From contig NZ_JAHOEA010000087.1 in the NCBI RefSeq assembly GCF_019127135.1, forward strand, positions 1-8,040: 8,040 nucleotides of DNA, in the 5' to 3' direction. The position numbers were made by a program, and so were the translations under genes. This document shows, one piece after another, positions 1 to 5,303 of this stretch. Every line of letters begins with the position of its first letter. The first letter of the stretch is position 1. This DNA is from Segatella copri (GTDB lineage: Bacteria; Bacteroidota; Bacteroidia; Bacteroidales; Bacteroidaceae). Below the pieces are notes generated by a model. The model worked only from the letters and a program-made list of their open reading frames with translations. It was not told the DNA's origin and made no database searches.

Positions 1-6
1 AGGAGG
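1..6 (+). promoter_or_regulatory. Strong Shine-Dalgarno for the relaxase gene
   Basis: AGGAGG lies 7 bases before the ATG at 14. Perfect Shine-Dalgarno sequences are uncommon in Bacteroidota, where most genes in this window have only A-rich leaders. It fixes the relaxase start and suggests translation tuned for a mobile-element gene. The upstream mob accessory gene usually expected here would lie outside the window. Confidence 0.75.
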
Positions 7-13
7 ATACCAC

Positions 14-769
14 ATGATAGGCAAGCTAAAGAAGTGCAGCTCTTTTGGTGGTTGCGTCCGCTACGTGACAGGCAAGGACGAGGCGAAAATCCTTGCATCC
101 GATGGAGTGTTACTCGGCACGAATGCCGAGATAGTACAAAGTTTTGAGCTGCAAAGACAGCTAAATCCAAGGATTAAGAAGCCTGTGGGACACATTGCAC
201 TCAGTTTCAAGCCCGGGGACAAGCCACGTTTGACGGATGAATTCATGGCTAAGATAGCCCTTGAATACATGCAGATGATGGGGATAAAAGATACTCAATT
301 CATCATCGTAAGGCATCACAACACCGACAATCCACATTGTCATATCGTGTATAACCGCATCAATAACGAGGGCAAGCTCATATCAGACAGGAATGATTAC
401 AGGCGTAATGAGCAAGTGACCAAGGCTCTTAAATCCAAGTATGGATTTACCTACGGAACGGACAAAAGCAATACTAATACTCGCAAGTTACGCAATGCTG
501 AGCGAGCCAAATATGAGATTCACAATGCTGTAAAGAGCGCATTGAGAATGGCAGATAGCTGGGACGAGTTCAAAAGTGAACTTGCAAAACGAGGTGTTCA
601 CTTAGAGTTTGTCTATAAGGATAAGGAGCAAACCAAGGTTCAAGGCATCCGATTCTGCAAGGACGGATATAGTTTCAAGGGTACACAGATTAGCCGAGAC
701 TATAGCTTTGGCAAACTGAATGCGAGATTTTGCTTCACCAAAGAACGCAGGAGCGGAAACAGTTCTTAG
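14..769 (+). CDS. Relaxase/mobilization nuclease, frameshifted near the 3' end
   Basis: This encodes a DNA-nicking relaxase (Relaxase domain family, Bacteroidales mobilizable-element type) that would cut one strand at oriT and pilot it during conjugation. The N-terminal Tyr17 in the G-G-C-V-R-Y segment is the likely nicking tyrosine. Residues 101-110 carry the metal-binding histidine motif (His102, His108, His110, with Asp105). Conserved helical and core segments continue to about residue 236. The last 12 residues, after Arg238-Phe239, look unrelated to the family. If one T is removed from the T-run at 728-731, the frame continues A-S-P-K-N-A-G-A-E-T-V-L to a TAA at 843-845, giving about 277 residues. 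The gene is therefore probably a frameshift pseudogene, or the sequence has a homopolymer error. The nuclease core itself is complete, so activity cannot be excluded. No mobB/mobC partner is visible. Confidence 0.88.
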   Translation: MIGKLKKCSSFGGCVRYVTGKDEAKILASDGVLLGTNAEIVQSFELQRQLNPRIKKPVGHIALSFKPGDKPRLTDEFMAKIALEYMQMMGIKDTQFIIVRHHNTDNPHCHIVYNRINNEGKLISDRNDYRRNEQVTKALKSKYGFTYGTDKSNTNTRKLRNAERAKYEIHNAVKSALRMADSWDEFKSELAKRGVHLEFVYKDKEQTKVQGIRFCKDGYSFKGTQISRDYSFGKLNARFCFTKERRSGNSS

Positions 770-845
770 CCCTGCAAGTGTTGACAAAAGCAAACTTGAA
801 AAAGCCATCCTTTCTGTGCTGTACAAAAATTCCGTGGAAACGTAA
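732..845 (+). pseudogene. Out-of-frame C-terminal tail of the relaxase
   Basis: In the frame beginning at 732 the sequence stays open for 37 codons after the T-run at 728-731 and ends at TAA 843-845. Its translation is hydrophilic and lysine-rich (…DKSKLEKAILSVLYKNSVET) and joins smoothly to the N-A-R-F of the main frame if one T is dropped. The stop falls in the loop of the following terminator hairpin, a normal place for a gene to end. This is inferred from frame continuity, not from a homologue comparison. Confidence 0.55.
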
Positions 846-863
846 TTCGTTCCACGGAATTTT
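826..863. terminator. Bidirectional rho-independent terminator
   Basis: A perfect 14-bp stem pairs AAAATTCCGTGGAA (826-839) with TTCCACGGAATTTT (850-863) around a 10-base loop. The arms are A-rich on the left and T-rich on the right, so the hairpin works on both strands. It sits between the relaxase (+) and the convergent small hypothetical gene (minus), as expected for a shared terminator. Confidence 0.85.
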
Positions 864-870
864 CCTTAAG

Positions 871-1230
871 TTATTTTATCGTATCTCCATAATCAGCTTC
901 CTCTTCTTCCTGTAAATATAAGCATATTACATTAAGATAATCTACAATTTCCTTGTGTGTTAAATTTAACTTTTTAATACAAGAGCAGAATTCCATAATA
1001 ACACCTTCTGGATTATAGTCCCCTCGGCTATTAAAGATGAAAATTTTCTCTCTCTTATAGACAAAAATTTGTCTTGGAAAATGTGGTCCCATGCCTTTGA
1101 AAGCATATATTCCATCCACAAAATTATAATTATTAGGAGAGATGAGGTTTACAACATTTTTACTTGCATTTGTATATTTATCTTCATAGTTATTTTCTAT
1201 TTGTTCCGCTATACTATTAGGTAAGCACAC
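871..1230 (-). CDS. Hypothetical protein, body of a frameshifted small exported protein
   Basis: The reading frame is 119 codons with a GTG as its first possible start and a stop codon three codons further upstream, so this frame has no ATG and no Shine-Dalgarno of its own. The protein is acidic at the C terminus (a run of E residues), has aromatic-rich segments around residues 38-65 (F-V-D-G-I-Y-A-F-K-G-M-G) and looks like a compact globular domain. I do not recognise the family and assign no function. The natural N terminus is most likely in another frame just upstream (ATG at 1330), where a signal peptide is encoded. The two frames would join if the short TG repeat at the junction (about 1225-1232) had one more TG. 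That would give about 153 residues and make it the second gene of an operon with the Ig-like protein upstream. Confidence 0.6.
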   Translation of the reverse strand: MCLPNSIAEQIENNYEDKYTNASKNVVNLISPNNYNFVDGIYAFKGMGPHFPRQIFVYKREKIFIFNSRGDYNPEGVIMEFCSCIKKLNLTHKEIVDYLNVICLYLQEEEEADYGDTIK

Positions 1231-1330
1231 ACCTTTTTAGTGAATCTAAGCATTGTCCCTTAATTGATATGTAAGGAACAATGCTACAGATAAAACATAA
1301 TAGGATTTTATTGATTATCGTTATTTTCAT
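1217..1330 (-). pseudogene. Signal-peptide-encoding 5' piece of the small exported protein
   Basis: An ATG at 1330 opens a 37-codon frame ending at TAA 1219-1217. It begins M-K-I-T-I-I-N-K followed by a hydrophobic run (I-L-L-C-F-I-C-S-I-V), a typical export signal. It starts only 19 bases after the stop of the Ig-like gene, which is operon spacing. The frame overlaps the body frame (871-1230) at a TG repeat, and a +2 shift fuses them. Neither piece alone makes a sensible exported protein. The gene is therefore probably broken, or its expression is controlled by slippage. Confidence 0.55.
1249..1285. repeat. Near-perfect 14-bp inverted repeat
   Basis: AGCATTGTCCCTTA (1249-1262) pairs with TAAGGAACAATGCT (1272-1285), 13 of 14 positions, with a 9-base loop. 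It has no T-run on either side, so it is not a classical terminator. It lies inside the signal-peptide coding part of the small exported protein. It may be an mRNA structure or a protein-binding site; its role is unknown. Confidence 0.6.
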
Positions 1331-1349
1331 TGTTATTTCTTAATTTACC

Positions 1350-2159
1350 TCACAAAGTTACACCATAAAAACGGCAATTCTCCGATTTTGTTTCTCTCAA
1401 CTCAAAGGTTGCCATAAGCAGCACCTTATTGCCATCTATGTTATCTTCGTAGAAGAAGCGATAGACGCCTGGCTTGTTTGGCAGAATATCGGGAAAAAGA
1501 TGGGCCGTGATGGTGCCGCTTTGACCATCGCTTAAAACATGACCGATGGCCGTGAACGAGCAATCGGTGGGCACAACAAACCAATTGCCATCCGCTCCTT
1601 GGGCTGTGATGCTATATGCTTCGCCATACACAAATTCCTCGCCACTATGGTTGGTAATCGTGAATCTGATTTCCGTGGTGCTCAATGGATAGGAAGGCTT
1701 CTCCGCCTTGAGGGAGATGCCTTGGTAGGTGCTCACGCCTTCCCTGTTGTCGATGATAGGGTCCAACTTGCCCTCAAACCTGATGGCGGGCGAGTTGTAA
1801 ATCTGCCTACGAAACTCCAGCTGCTTCTCCTTCGTGTTCCAACGGAGCGCAACATCAATGGAGTTGGATCCCATTCCAAATCCAACAACATTTCGCAAGG
1901 CCGGGGTCTTGTCTTCCGACAGGAACTTCCGCTCAAGTATCCGCATAATGGCGTTCAGTTCCCTATGCGAATATTTACGCGCCGAAGCCTTGCGATAGGT
2001 TCTCTTCTTGCTCTTGACAACTCTCTTTTTGCTAATGGTCGCTACCTTCTTTTGTTGAGCGGCAAATGACTGTTTGCAAGCAGCAAAAGCTGTTTGCATT
2101 GAAAGGAACATTGTCAATCCTAATATTATTGCATTGAGGAGTTTTGGCTTCAGTCTCAT
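1350..2159 (-). CDS. Exported protein with bacterial Ig-like domain
   Basis: A 269-residue protein of unknown role, probably exported to the periplasm or surface. The ATG at 2159 is chosen over an in-frame TTG at 2171 because the signal peptide then starts properly with M-R-L-K-P-K. It continues with a hydrophobic core to about residue 22 and an A-F-A cleavage site near residue 26. A Cys at 28 follows, but the lipobox is poor, so lipoprotein status is doubtful. Residues 37-62 are a strongly basic linker (many K and R). Residues about 144-255 look like an Ig-like beta-sandwich of the kind annotated as a bacterial Ig-like domain: alternating strands, F-T-I-T-N-H-S-G, and a closing G-V-Y-R-F motif. 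The small signal-peptide gene follows after 19 bases, so the two are probably co-transcribed. The Ig call rests on pattern memory, not a search. Confidence 0.7.
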   Translation of the reverse strand: MRLKPKLLNAIILGLTMFLSMQTAFAACKQSFAAQQKKVATISKKRVVKSKKRTYRKASARKYSHRELNAIMRILERKFLSEDKTPALRNVVGFGMGSNSIDVALRWNTKEKQLEFRRQIYNSPAIRFEGKLDPIIDNREGVSTYQGISLKAEKPSYPLSTTEIRFTITNHSGEEFVYGEAYSITAQGADGNWFVVPTDCSFTAIGHVLSDGQSGTITAHLFPDILPNKPGVYRFFYEDNIDGNKVLLMATFELRETKSENCRFYGVTL

Positions 2160-2249
2160 AGTTATCAGCAATTAATAATTTAACATGTAGAGAGATATGA
2201 ACTCTTATAGTATATTTCTTTTCTTATGAGAAAAGTTCAATTTATTTTG

Positions 2250-2278
2250 CAAATATTATATTTTAGTTTATCCACAAA
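2250..2278 (-). promoter_or_regulatory. Candidate promoter for the Ig-like protein operon
   Basis: On the minus strand a -33-like TTTG (2278-2275) and a -7-like AATATTTG (2257-2250, one mismatch to TAnnTTTG) are 17 bases apart. The resulting leader would be about 80 bases. Spacing is slightly short and the -7 box imperfect, so support is modest. Confidence 0.3.
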
Positions 2279-2315
2279 ATGATGCTATGATATTATTTTG
2301 TCTCTCATAATCTCT

Positions 2316-2525
2316 TCAATCATTGCGTTCCTTTTTGTCCGTGATAAGTTCTTTCATATCCACAGACAAGAACTGTGCAATTTCAAGAAGTGTGGTAAGG
2401 TTGGGTTGAGAACGGTTGCATACGTAAGCATTGACCATACTGAAACTCCTTCCTAACTTCTTTGCAAGCCATGTTTGGCTTATCCCTTTGTCCTCTAAGA
2501 CTGCTCTTATGCGATTTAACTTCAT
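2316..2525 (-). CDS. Small XRE-family helix-turn-helix repressor
   Basis: A 69-residue Cro/C1-type DNA-binding protein that is nearly all HTH domain (residues about 5-60). I-R-A-V-L-E-D-K-G-I-S-Q-T-W-L-A-K-K-L-G forms the first helices, S-M-V-N-A-Y the recognition helix, and P-N-L-T-T-L-L-E-I-A-Q-F-L the following scaffold helices. The C-terminal tail is charged. The gene stands alone between the exported-protein operon and a gene-poor stretch. A 9-bp direct repeat spans its promoter and start codon, which suggests autoregulation. It may be a mobile-element regulator or an orphan antitoxin-like repressor; no toxin gene is adjacent. There is no Shine-Dalgarno, only an A-rich leader. Confidence 0.85.
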   Translation of the reverse strand: MKLNRIRAVLEDKGISQTWLAKKLGRSFSMVNAYVCNRSQPNLTTLLEIAQFLSVDMKELITDKKERND

Positions 2526-2527
2526 GT

Positions 2528-2566
2528 TTTTATCGTTTTTACGCTACAAAAATAATATTTTATCGT
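2528..2566. promoter_or_regulatory. Candidate XRE promoter and operator repeats
   Basis: A minus-strand -7 box TATTTTTG (2554-2547) matches TAnnTTTG. It is flanked by two identical 9-mers, TTTTATCGT at 2528-2536 and at 2558-2566, whose starts are 30 bp apart (about three helical turns). The inner copy abuts the XRE start codon. This geometry fits a dimer or tetramer repressor binding either side of its own promoter. The -33 box is unclear. Confidence 0.35.
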
Positions 2567-2684
2567 GATAATCCATCCAAATCCCTTGAATATCTGCTGT
2601 ATTCCGTCGTAATTTAGACAAAATATAAATATAATCTGCAAAAATGGAACTAAGCAATTGATTTCCCAATATGGCAAGATACAT
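2544..2684 (-). CDS. Possible 46-residue hypothetical protein
   Basis: An ATG at 2684 opens a 46-codon frame ending at TAG 2546-2544, 18 bases before the XRE start. The product begins M-Y-L-A-I-L-G-N-Q-L-L and has a mixed hydrophobic and basic composition. The frame is open for a further 12 codons upstream without a start. There is no Shine-Dalgarno, and the start lies inside an imperfect palindrome. In AT-rich sequence it could be chance, so it is listed only as a candidate. Confidence 0.2.
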   Translation of the reverse strand: MYLAILGNQLLSSIFADYIYILSKLRRNTADIQGIWMDYHDKILFL

Positions 2685-2717
2685 ATATGCGTTTATGAAT
2701 ATGTTCTTTTTGCCATA
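2670..2717. repeat. 48-bp imperfect palindrome
   Basis: The outer arms TATGGCAA (2670-2677) and TTGCCATA (2710-2717) are perfect 8-bp complements. The inner arms ACATAT (2681-2686) and ATATGT (2699-2704) add 6 bp around a 12-base loop. No T-run follows on either strand, so it is not a standard terminator. It could be a regulator-binding site, a structured RNA or a DNA-processing site of the mobile element. Confidence 0.55.
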
Positions 2718-2815
2718 CTCTTAAAATGACGTTACATGAAAATTACTGTTGGTAACTACTCTTTTACCTTTGCAAAGACTAATCTTAATATTTTGTAAAA
2801 TCACAGCATAAAATG

Positions 2816-2844
2816 TTGTTTTTCAGAAATTAGATTTAACTTTG
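2816..2844 (+). promoter_or_regulatory. Strong Bacteroidota promoter, rRNA-leader-like
   Basis: TTG (2816-2818) and TAACTTTG (2837-2844, a full match to TAnnTTTG) are 18 bases apart. The downstream leader contains GCACTCG and then GTTCTTTG, which resembles from memory the leader of Bacteroidales rRNA operons. No + strand gene follows; transcription would run antisense into the truncated integrase. This suggests the original downstream gene was lost. Confidence 0.5.
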
Positions 2845-2961
2845 CACTCGAAATCAAAGCGTTCTTTGTATATTGCAAAGTTGTGAAAGAAAAAGAATAT
2901 AGCTCGTTTCTAAATCGTTAGCAGTCACATTCTTTAAAGAACTTAACATACTGACATTCAA

Positions 2962-3936
2962 TCAATAAAAGATTTTGCTGTGACTCGCTGCGTGGAATGA
3001 AAATGGCTTGGTGATTCCTGCCTTCTTCAACCATGCTTTAAGGGGATGGTTAATCATGCTGCGCTTCAATCCCTTGAACACGATACCCGTGCTTGGCTCA
3101 CCACATAGTTCGTATGCCTCGTTGCTGATAGGCAAGGTTGCCTCGGTCTGAGTCTTCTGGGTACGAATACGCAAGCAATAGCCTTGGTCGGGAGCTATCT
3201 CGAAATCTTCCCAACGCAATTTTAAGATGTCGCTGATTCGCAATCCTGTGAGGCAAGCAAAGAGGGAGGCTGACTTCAGTACAGGTATATCGCAAGGAGT
3301 AGCTGCCAACTGCTTTACTTCATCGAGGGTAAGAAACTCCTTCTTTACATCTTGTGGCTCAATCTTGTCCAGATAGTCATTGATGTTCTCACGAAGCCAC
3401 TTGTCACGATAGGCGATTTTTAAGAGACCACGGAAAGTAGAGTAGTAACCTGCTGCAGAGTTGAGAGATACCTTTTGTTTTGTTCGATTCAACTGATTTG
3501 CATTCAGAAGATACTCTCTGAACTTTTTGCAAAGTTCCACTGTCACATCCCCAAATGTACAATGACCTTGAACAAATTTGAAGAAATGCTTGTAGACACA
3601 TGTCCACTTGTCATCTTTCTTATGTGTCATCTTCTCAAAGTATGCCAAAAAATCAGCTTTCTGTCGTGTTTTGTCCAAAAAACCAAATTCTTCATTGATG
3701 AGTGATTGGGTTCTGATACAACGGATGGCCTCTGCTTTGTTGAGCATATCTGTATTAAACTCACGTTCCATCTCATTCTTTGGATGAGCATAGATATAGA
3801 TACCTAAATATTCCCTGCGACTCATTTGCATAGTCTCAGGGTTGCGTACTGGTGGATAGAAATCCAAATAAAGAGAAATACGGTCGTTTTTAATCGCTCT
3901 TTGGCGAAGAGAAACTCTTGTACATGTATTTACCAT
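2962..3936 (-). CDS. Truncated tyrosine recombinase/integrase
   Basis: A site-specific tyrosine integrase that should cut and rejoin att sites of the element. The N-terminal arm-type/beta-strand region spans about residues 1-60, the SAM-like core-binding domain about 90-190 and the catalytic domain starts near 200. The catalytic Arg233 (T-G-L-R-I-S-D) and Lys261 (R-T-Q-K-T) are present. The H-x-x-R box reads F-H-A-A-S-H-S at 314-320, with Ser318 where the second catalytic Arg is expected. Five residues later the frame ends. The following His/Trp and the nucleophilic Tyr are absent; family members run about 380-420 residues, this one 324. It is thus almost certainly inactive. The ATG at 3936 gives a normal N terminus. 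It is preceded by its own candidate promoter and, 124 bases upstream, by the multi-HTH gene on the same strand. Confidence 0.85.
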   Translation of the reverse strand: MVNTCTRVSLRQRAIKNDRISLYLDFYPPVRNPETMQMSRREYLGIYIYAHPKNEMEREFNTDMLNKAEAIRCIRTQSLINEEFGFLDKTRQKADFLAYFEKMTHKKDDKWTCVYKHFFKFVQGHCTFGDVTVELCKKFREYLLNANQLNRTKQKVSLNSAAGYYSTFRGLLKIAYRDKWLRENINDYLDKIEPQDVKKEFLTLDEVKQLAATPCDIPVLKSASLFACLTGLRISDILKLRWEDFEIAPDQGYCLRIRTQKTQTEATLPISNEAYELCGEPSTGIVFKGLKRSMINHPLKAWLKKAGITKPFSFHAASHSKIFY

Positions 3937-4010
3937 GATGTTTACTTTTTATAATGTGATACTTATGTTTCATATATGATCCCGTATTAAGAGATCTTTG
4001 AAATCGATTG

Positions 4011-4041
4011 CAAAATAATAGAGTTATGTAATGGGGTACAA
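4011..4041 (-). promoter_or_regulatory. Candidate integrase promoter
   Basis: On the minus strand TTG (4041-4039) and TTATTTTG (4018-4011, one mismatch to TAnnTTTG) are separated by 20 bases, the usual Bacteroidota spacing. The start codon lies about 75 bases downstream. A GGTACAA heptamer overlaps the -33 side (4035-4041). Confidence 0.4.
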
Positions 4042-4060
4042 CTTAACCTTTTGATAACCG

Positions 4061-4993
4061 CTAAATAACCTTAGGCTTGCCGATAGCTTTCTCTAAATCT
4101 CGCTTGGAAATCTTGATATACTTGCCAATCTTCACCTTTTCAATAGCGTATTTCTTGATACGCTTATAAATCTGGTCCTGACTTAAACCATACAACTTCA
4201 TGGCCTCCGGTATTGTATAATAAAGTTGGTCTTCTACGGATTCACCTTTTGCCAATTGTACATGACGCTTGGAATACAGAACATTGTTACCTTCCATTTT
4301 TCTTGGAATAGCATTGTGACTAACGAAACTATATACGGCTGTTTTCGTCATACAATATTTCTGTTGAATGTCCATAACAGTCATCCATTCACTGATGGTT
4401 GGATCTGGAGACAGGTGTGCAAAATAATCATCCACCTCTTTCTTGTTCCAATATACTCTTCCTTGTATGGATATTCTTGAAATCTTGACTTTCTTGACTA
4501 TCTCATAGATGGCGGTCTCGTAAGTGTTGTGGACTTCTGCTATTTCCTTGGCAGAGTAATATTCTGGAACAGGTAGCTCTCGGTTTGCATGAACTGCTTC
4601 TTTTGAAGCACTTTTTTTTGAGGTGTATGGCAAACTATCAACAAGATAATCTATATCTCGCTTTCTGATTAAAGATAAACGAGAAGTAATCTTGGATGCT
4701 CGCAACTTACCACTATACACCATATTATATATGGTCTGTCTGCTTAGTCCCAAAAGTATAGCGACCTCTTGAATAGTGAGGTATTCTTTCACGAGGATTT
4801 CAGACATGGATTTCTCGGAAGCTTTTCGGTGGCTCATAGTCTCAGCCATCTTTACTTTCTCCTCACGTTTTGCTGCCTTATAGGCATAACTGTTGCATTG
4901 CTTGGAGCAATAACGAGTTGTGGATTTTGATGCATAGAAGCTCTTCCCACAATACTCGCAAATTTTTAGAATTCTTTCTTTGCTTGCTGTCAT
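4061..4993 (-). CDS. DNA-binding protein with four tandem excisionase-type HTH domains
   Basis: A 310-residue protein, likely a recombination directionality factor or element regulator. At the N terminus Cys12, Cys15, Cys29 and Cys33 form a C-x2-C…C-x3-C motif, a probable zinc-binding module. Then follow four similar winged-HTH units of the excisionase/MerR-like type at about residues 70-120, 145-192, 201-249 and 257-305. Each begins with an aromatic-T/S-x-x-E-style helix start and contains a helix with x-x-x-I-Y or V-Y (for example T-I-Y-N, A-V-Y-S, Q-I-Y-K-R). The unit ends in a short basic wing such as K-I-T-S-R or K-I-G-K-Y-I-K-I-S-K-R. The ATG at 4993 is the only sensible start. It lies directly upstream of the integrase on the same strand, the usual place for such a gene in Bacteroidales integrative elements. 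The frame is intact, unlike its neighbours. The specific role is inferred. Confidence 0.75.
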   Translation of the reverse strand: MTASKERILKICEYCGKSFYASKSTTRYCSKQCNSYAYKAAKREEKVKMAETMSHRKASEKSMSEILVKEYLTIQEVAILLGLSRQTIYNMVYSGKLRASKITSRLSLIRKRDIDYLVDSLPYTSKKSASKEAVHANRELPVPEYYSAKEIAEVHNTYETAIYEIVKKVKISRISIQGRVYWNKKEVDDYFAHLSPDPTISEWMTVMDIQQKYCMTKTAVYSFVSHNAIPRKMEGNNVLYSKRHVQLAKGESVEDQLYYTIPEAMKLYGLSQDQIYKRIKKYAIEKVKIGKYIKISKRDLEKAIGKPKVI

Positions 4994-5192
4994 TTGTACG
5001 CTTTTTATACTTTTATACTTAATTTATTGTAGAAAAAGTCGTCTGTCATTACCCCGTTTTCTTTCAATAGTCTTATATCATCGTCCATCATTGTCCAAAA
5101 CTCTCGGCAATCTTGCACTCATTTGCCAAAAATGGAGTCTCAAATTATTACTTTTGAAAAGTGGAGGTACAAGAGCGGTACAAAAAGGTGCT

Positions 5193-5231
5193 AAAAAAGC
5201 CTTACCATTGATTATAACCAATAGTAAGGCT
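5193..5231 (-). terminator. Second rho-independent terminator downstream of mnmE
   Basis: In the minus-strand RNA, AGCCTTAC plus ATTG pairs with CAAT plus GTAAGGCT (5198-5210 with 5219-5231), a 13-bp stem with one U-G wobble and an 8-base loop. It is followed by a six-T run. It stands immediately behind the first mnmE terminator and acts as a backup. Confidence 0.75.
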
Positions 5232-5261
5232 AAAAAGAAAGGTGCTCATTTTGAGCACCTT
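5231..5261 (-). terminator. mnmE terminator
   Basis: A perfect 9-bp stem, AAGGTGCTC (5239-5247) with GAGCACCTT (5253-5261), has a 5-base loop. On the minus strand it is followed by TTTCTTTTT. It begins about 43 bases after the mnmE stop codon. Confidence 0.85.
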
Positions 5262-5303
5262 AACTATCATTTGTTGTCGATATTAATCGTTGTTTATCAC
5301 GAC

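Larger units (their letters stand above)
2526..2961. other. AT-rich gene-poor segment between XRE gene and integrase
   Basis: This 436-base stretch has no convincing gene. It holds the XRE promoter region, a 48-bp imperfect palindrome (2670-2717), a 10-bp palindrome CTTTGCAAAG (2768-2777), a good + strand promoter (2816-2844) with nothing evident downstream of it, and a 12-bp palindrome TTCTTTAAAGAA (2930-2941). The right edge is where the integrase frame abruptly loses family similarity, so this segment may be foreign to the integrase. Confidence 0.6.
4994..5303. other. Intergenic segment holding the probable element/chromosome boundary
   Basis: This 310-base stretch separates the HTH gene from mnmE. 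It holds a tandem 8-bp repeat TTTATACT (two copies, 5004-5019) just upstream of the HTH gene, two GGTACAA heptamers 11 bp apart (5166-5172 and 5177-5183), a palindrome ACTTTTGAAAAGT (5150-5162) and two terminators. Short open frames occur on the minus strand (for example 5078-5122) but none is convincing. The edge of the mobile element should be here, left of the terminators. Confidence 0.5.

Noticed and set aside
1539..2069. 176-codon + strand open frame
   Set aside because: It is the antisense shadow of the Ig-like gene, which has the signal peptide and domain-like sequence.
2912..2985. 7-bp inverted repeat (AGTCACA and TGTGACT) around the integrase stop as an invertase site
   Set aside because: Too short and not extended by flanking bases.
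2940..4047. 8-bp direct repeat AACTTAAC (2940-2947 and 4040-4047) flanking the integrase as possible att sites
   Set aside because: An 8-mer shared between two AT-rich intergenic stretches is easily chance, and neither site resembles a known core.
5150..5162. Palindrome ACTTTTGAAAAGT as an operator
   Set aside because: Common form in AT-rich DNA, single copy, with no regulator or promoter aligned to it.
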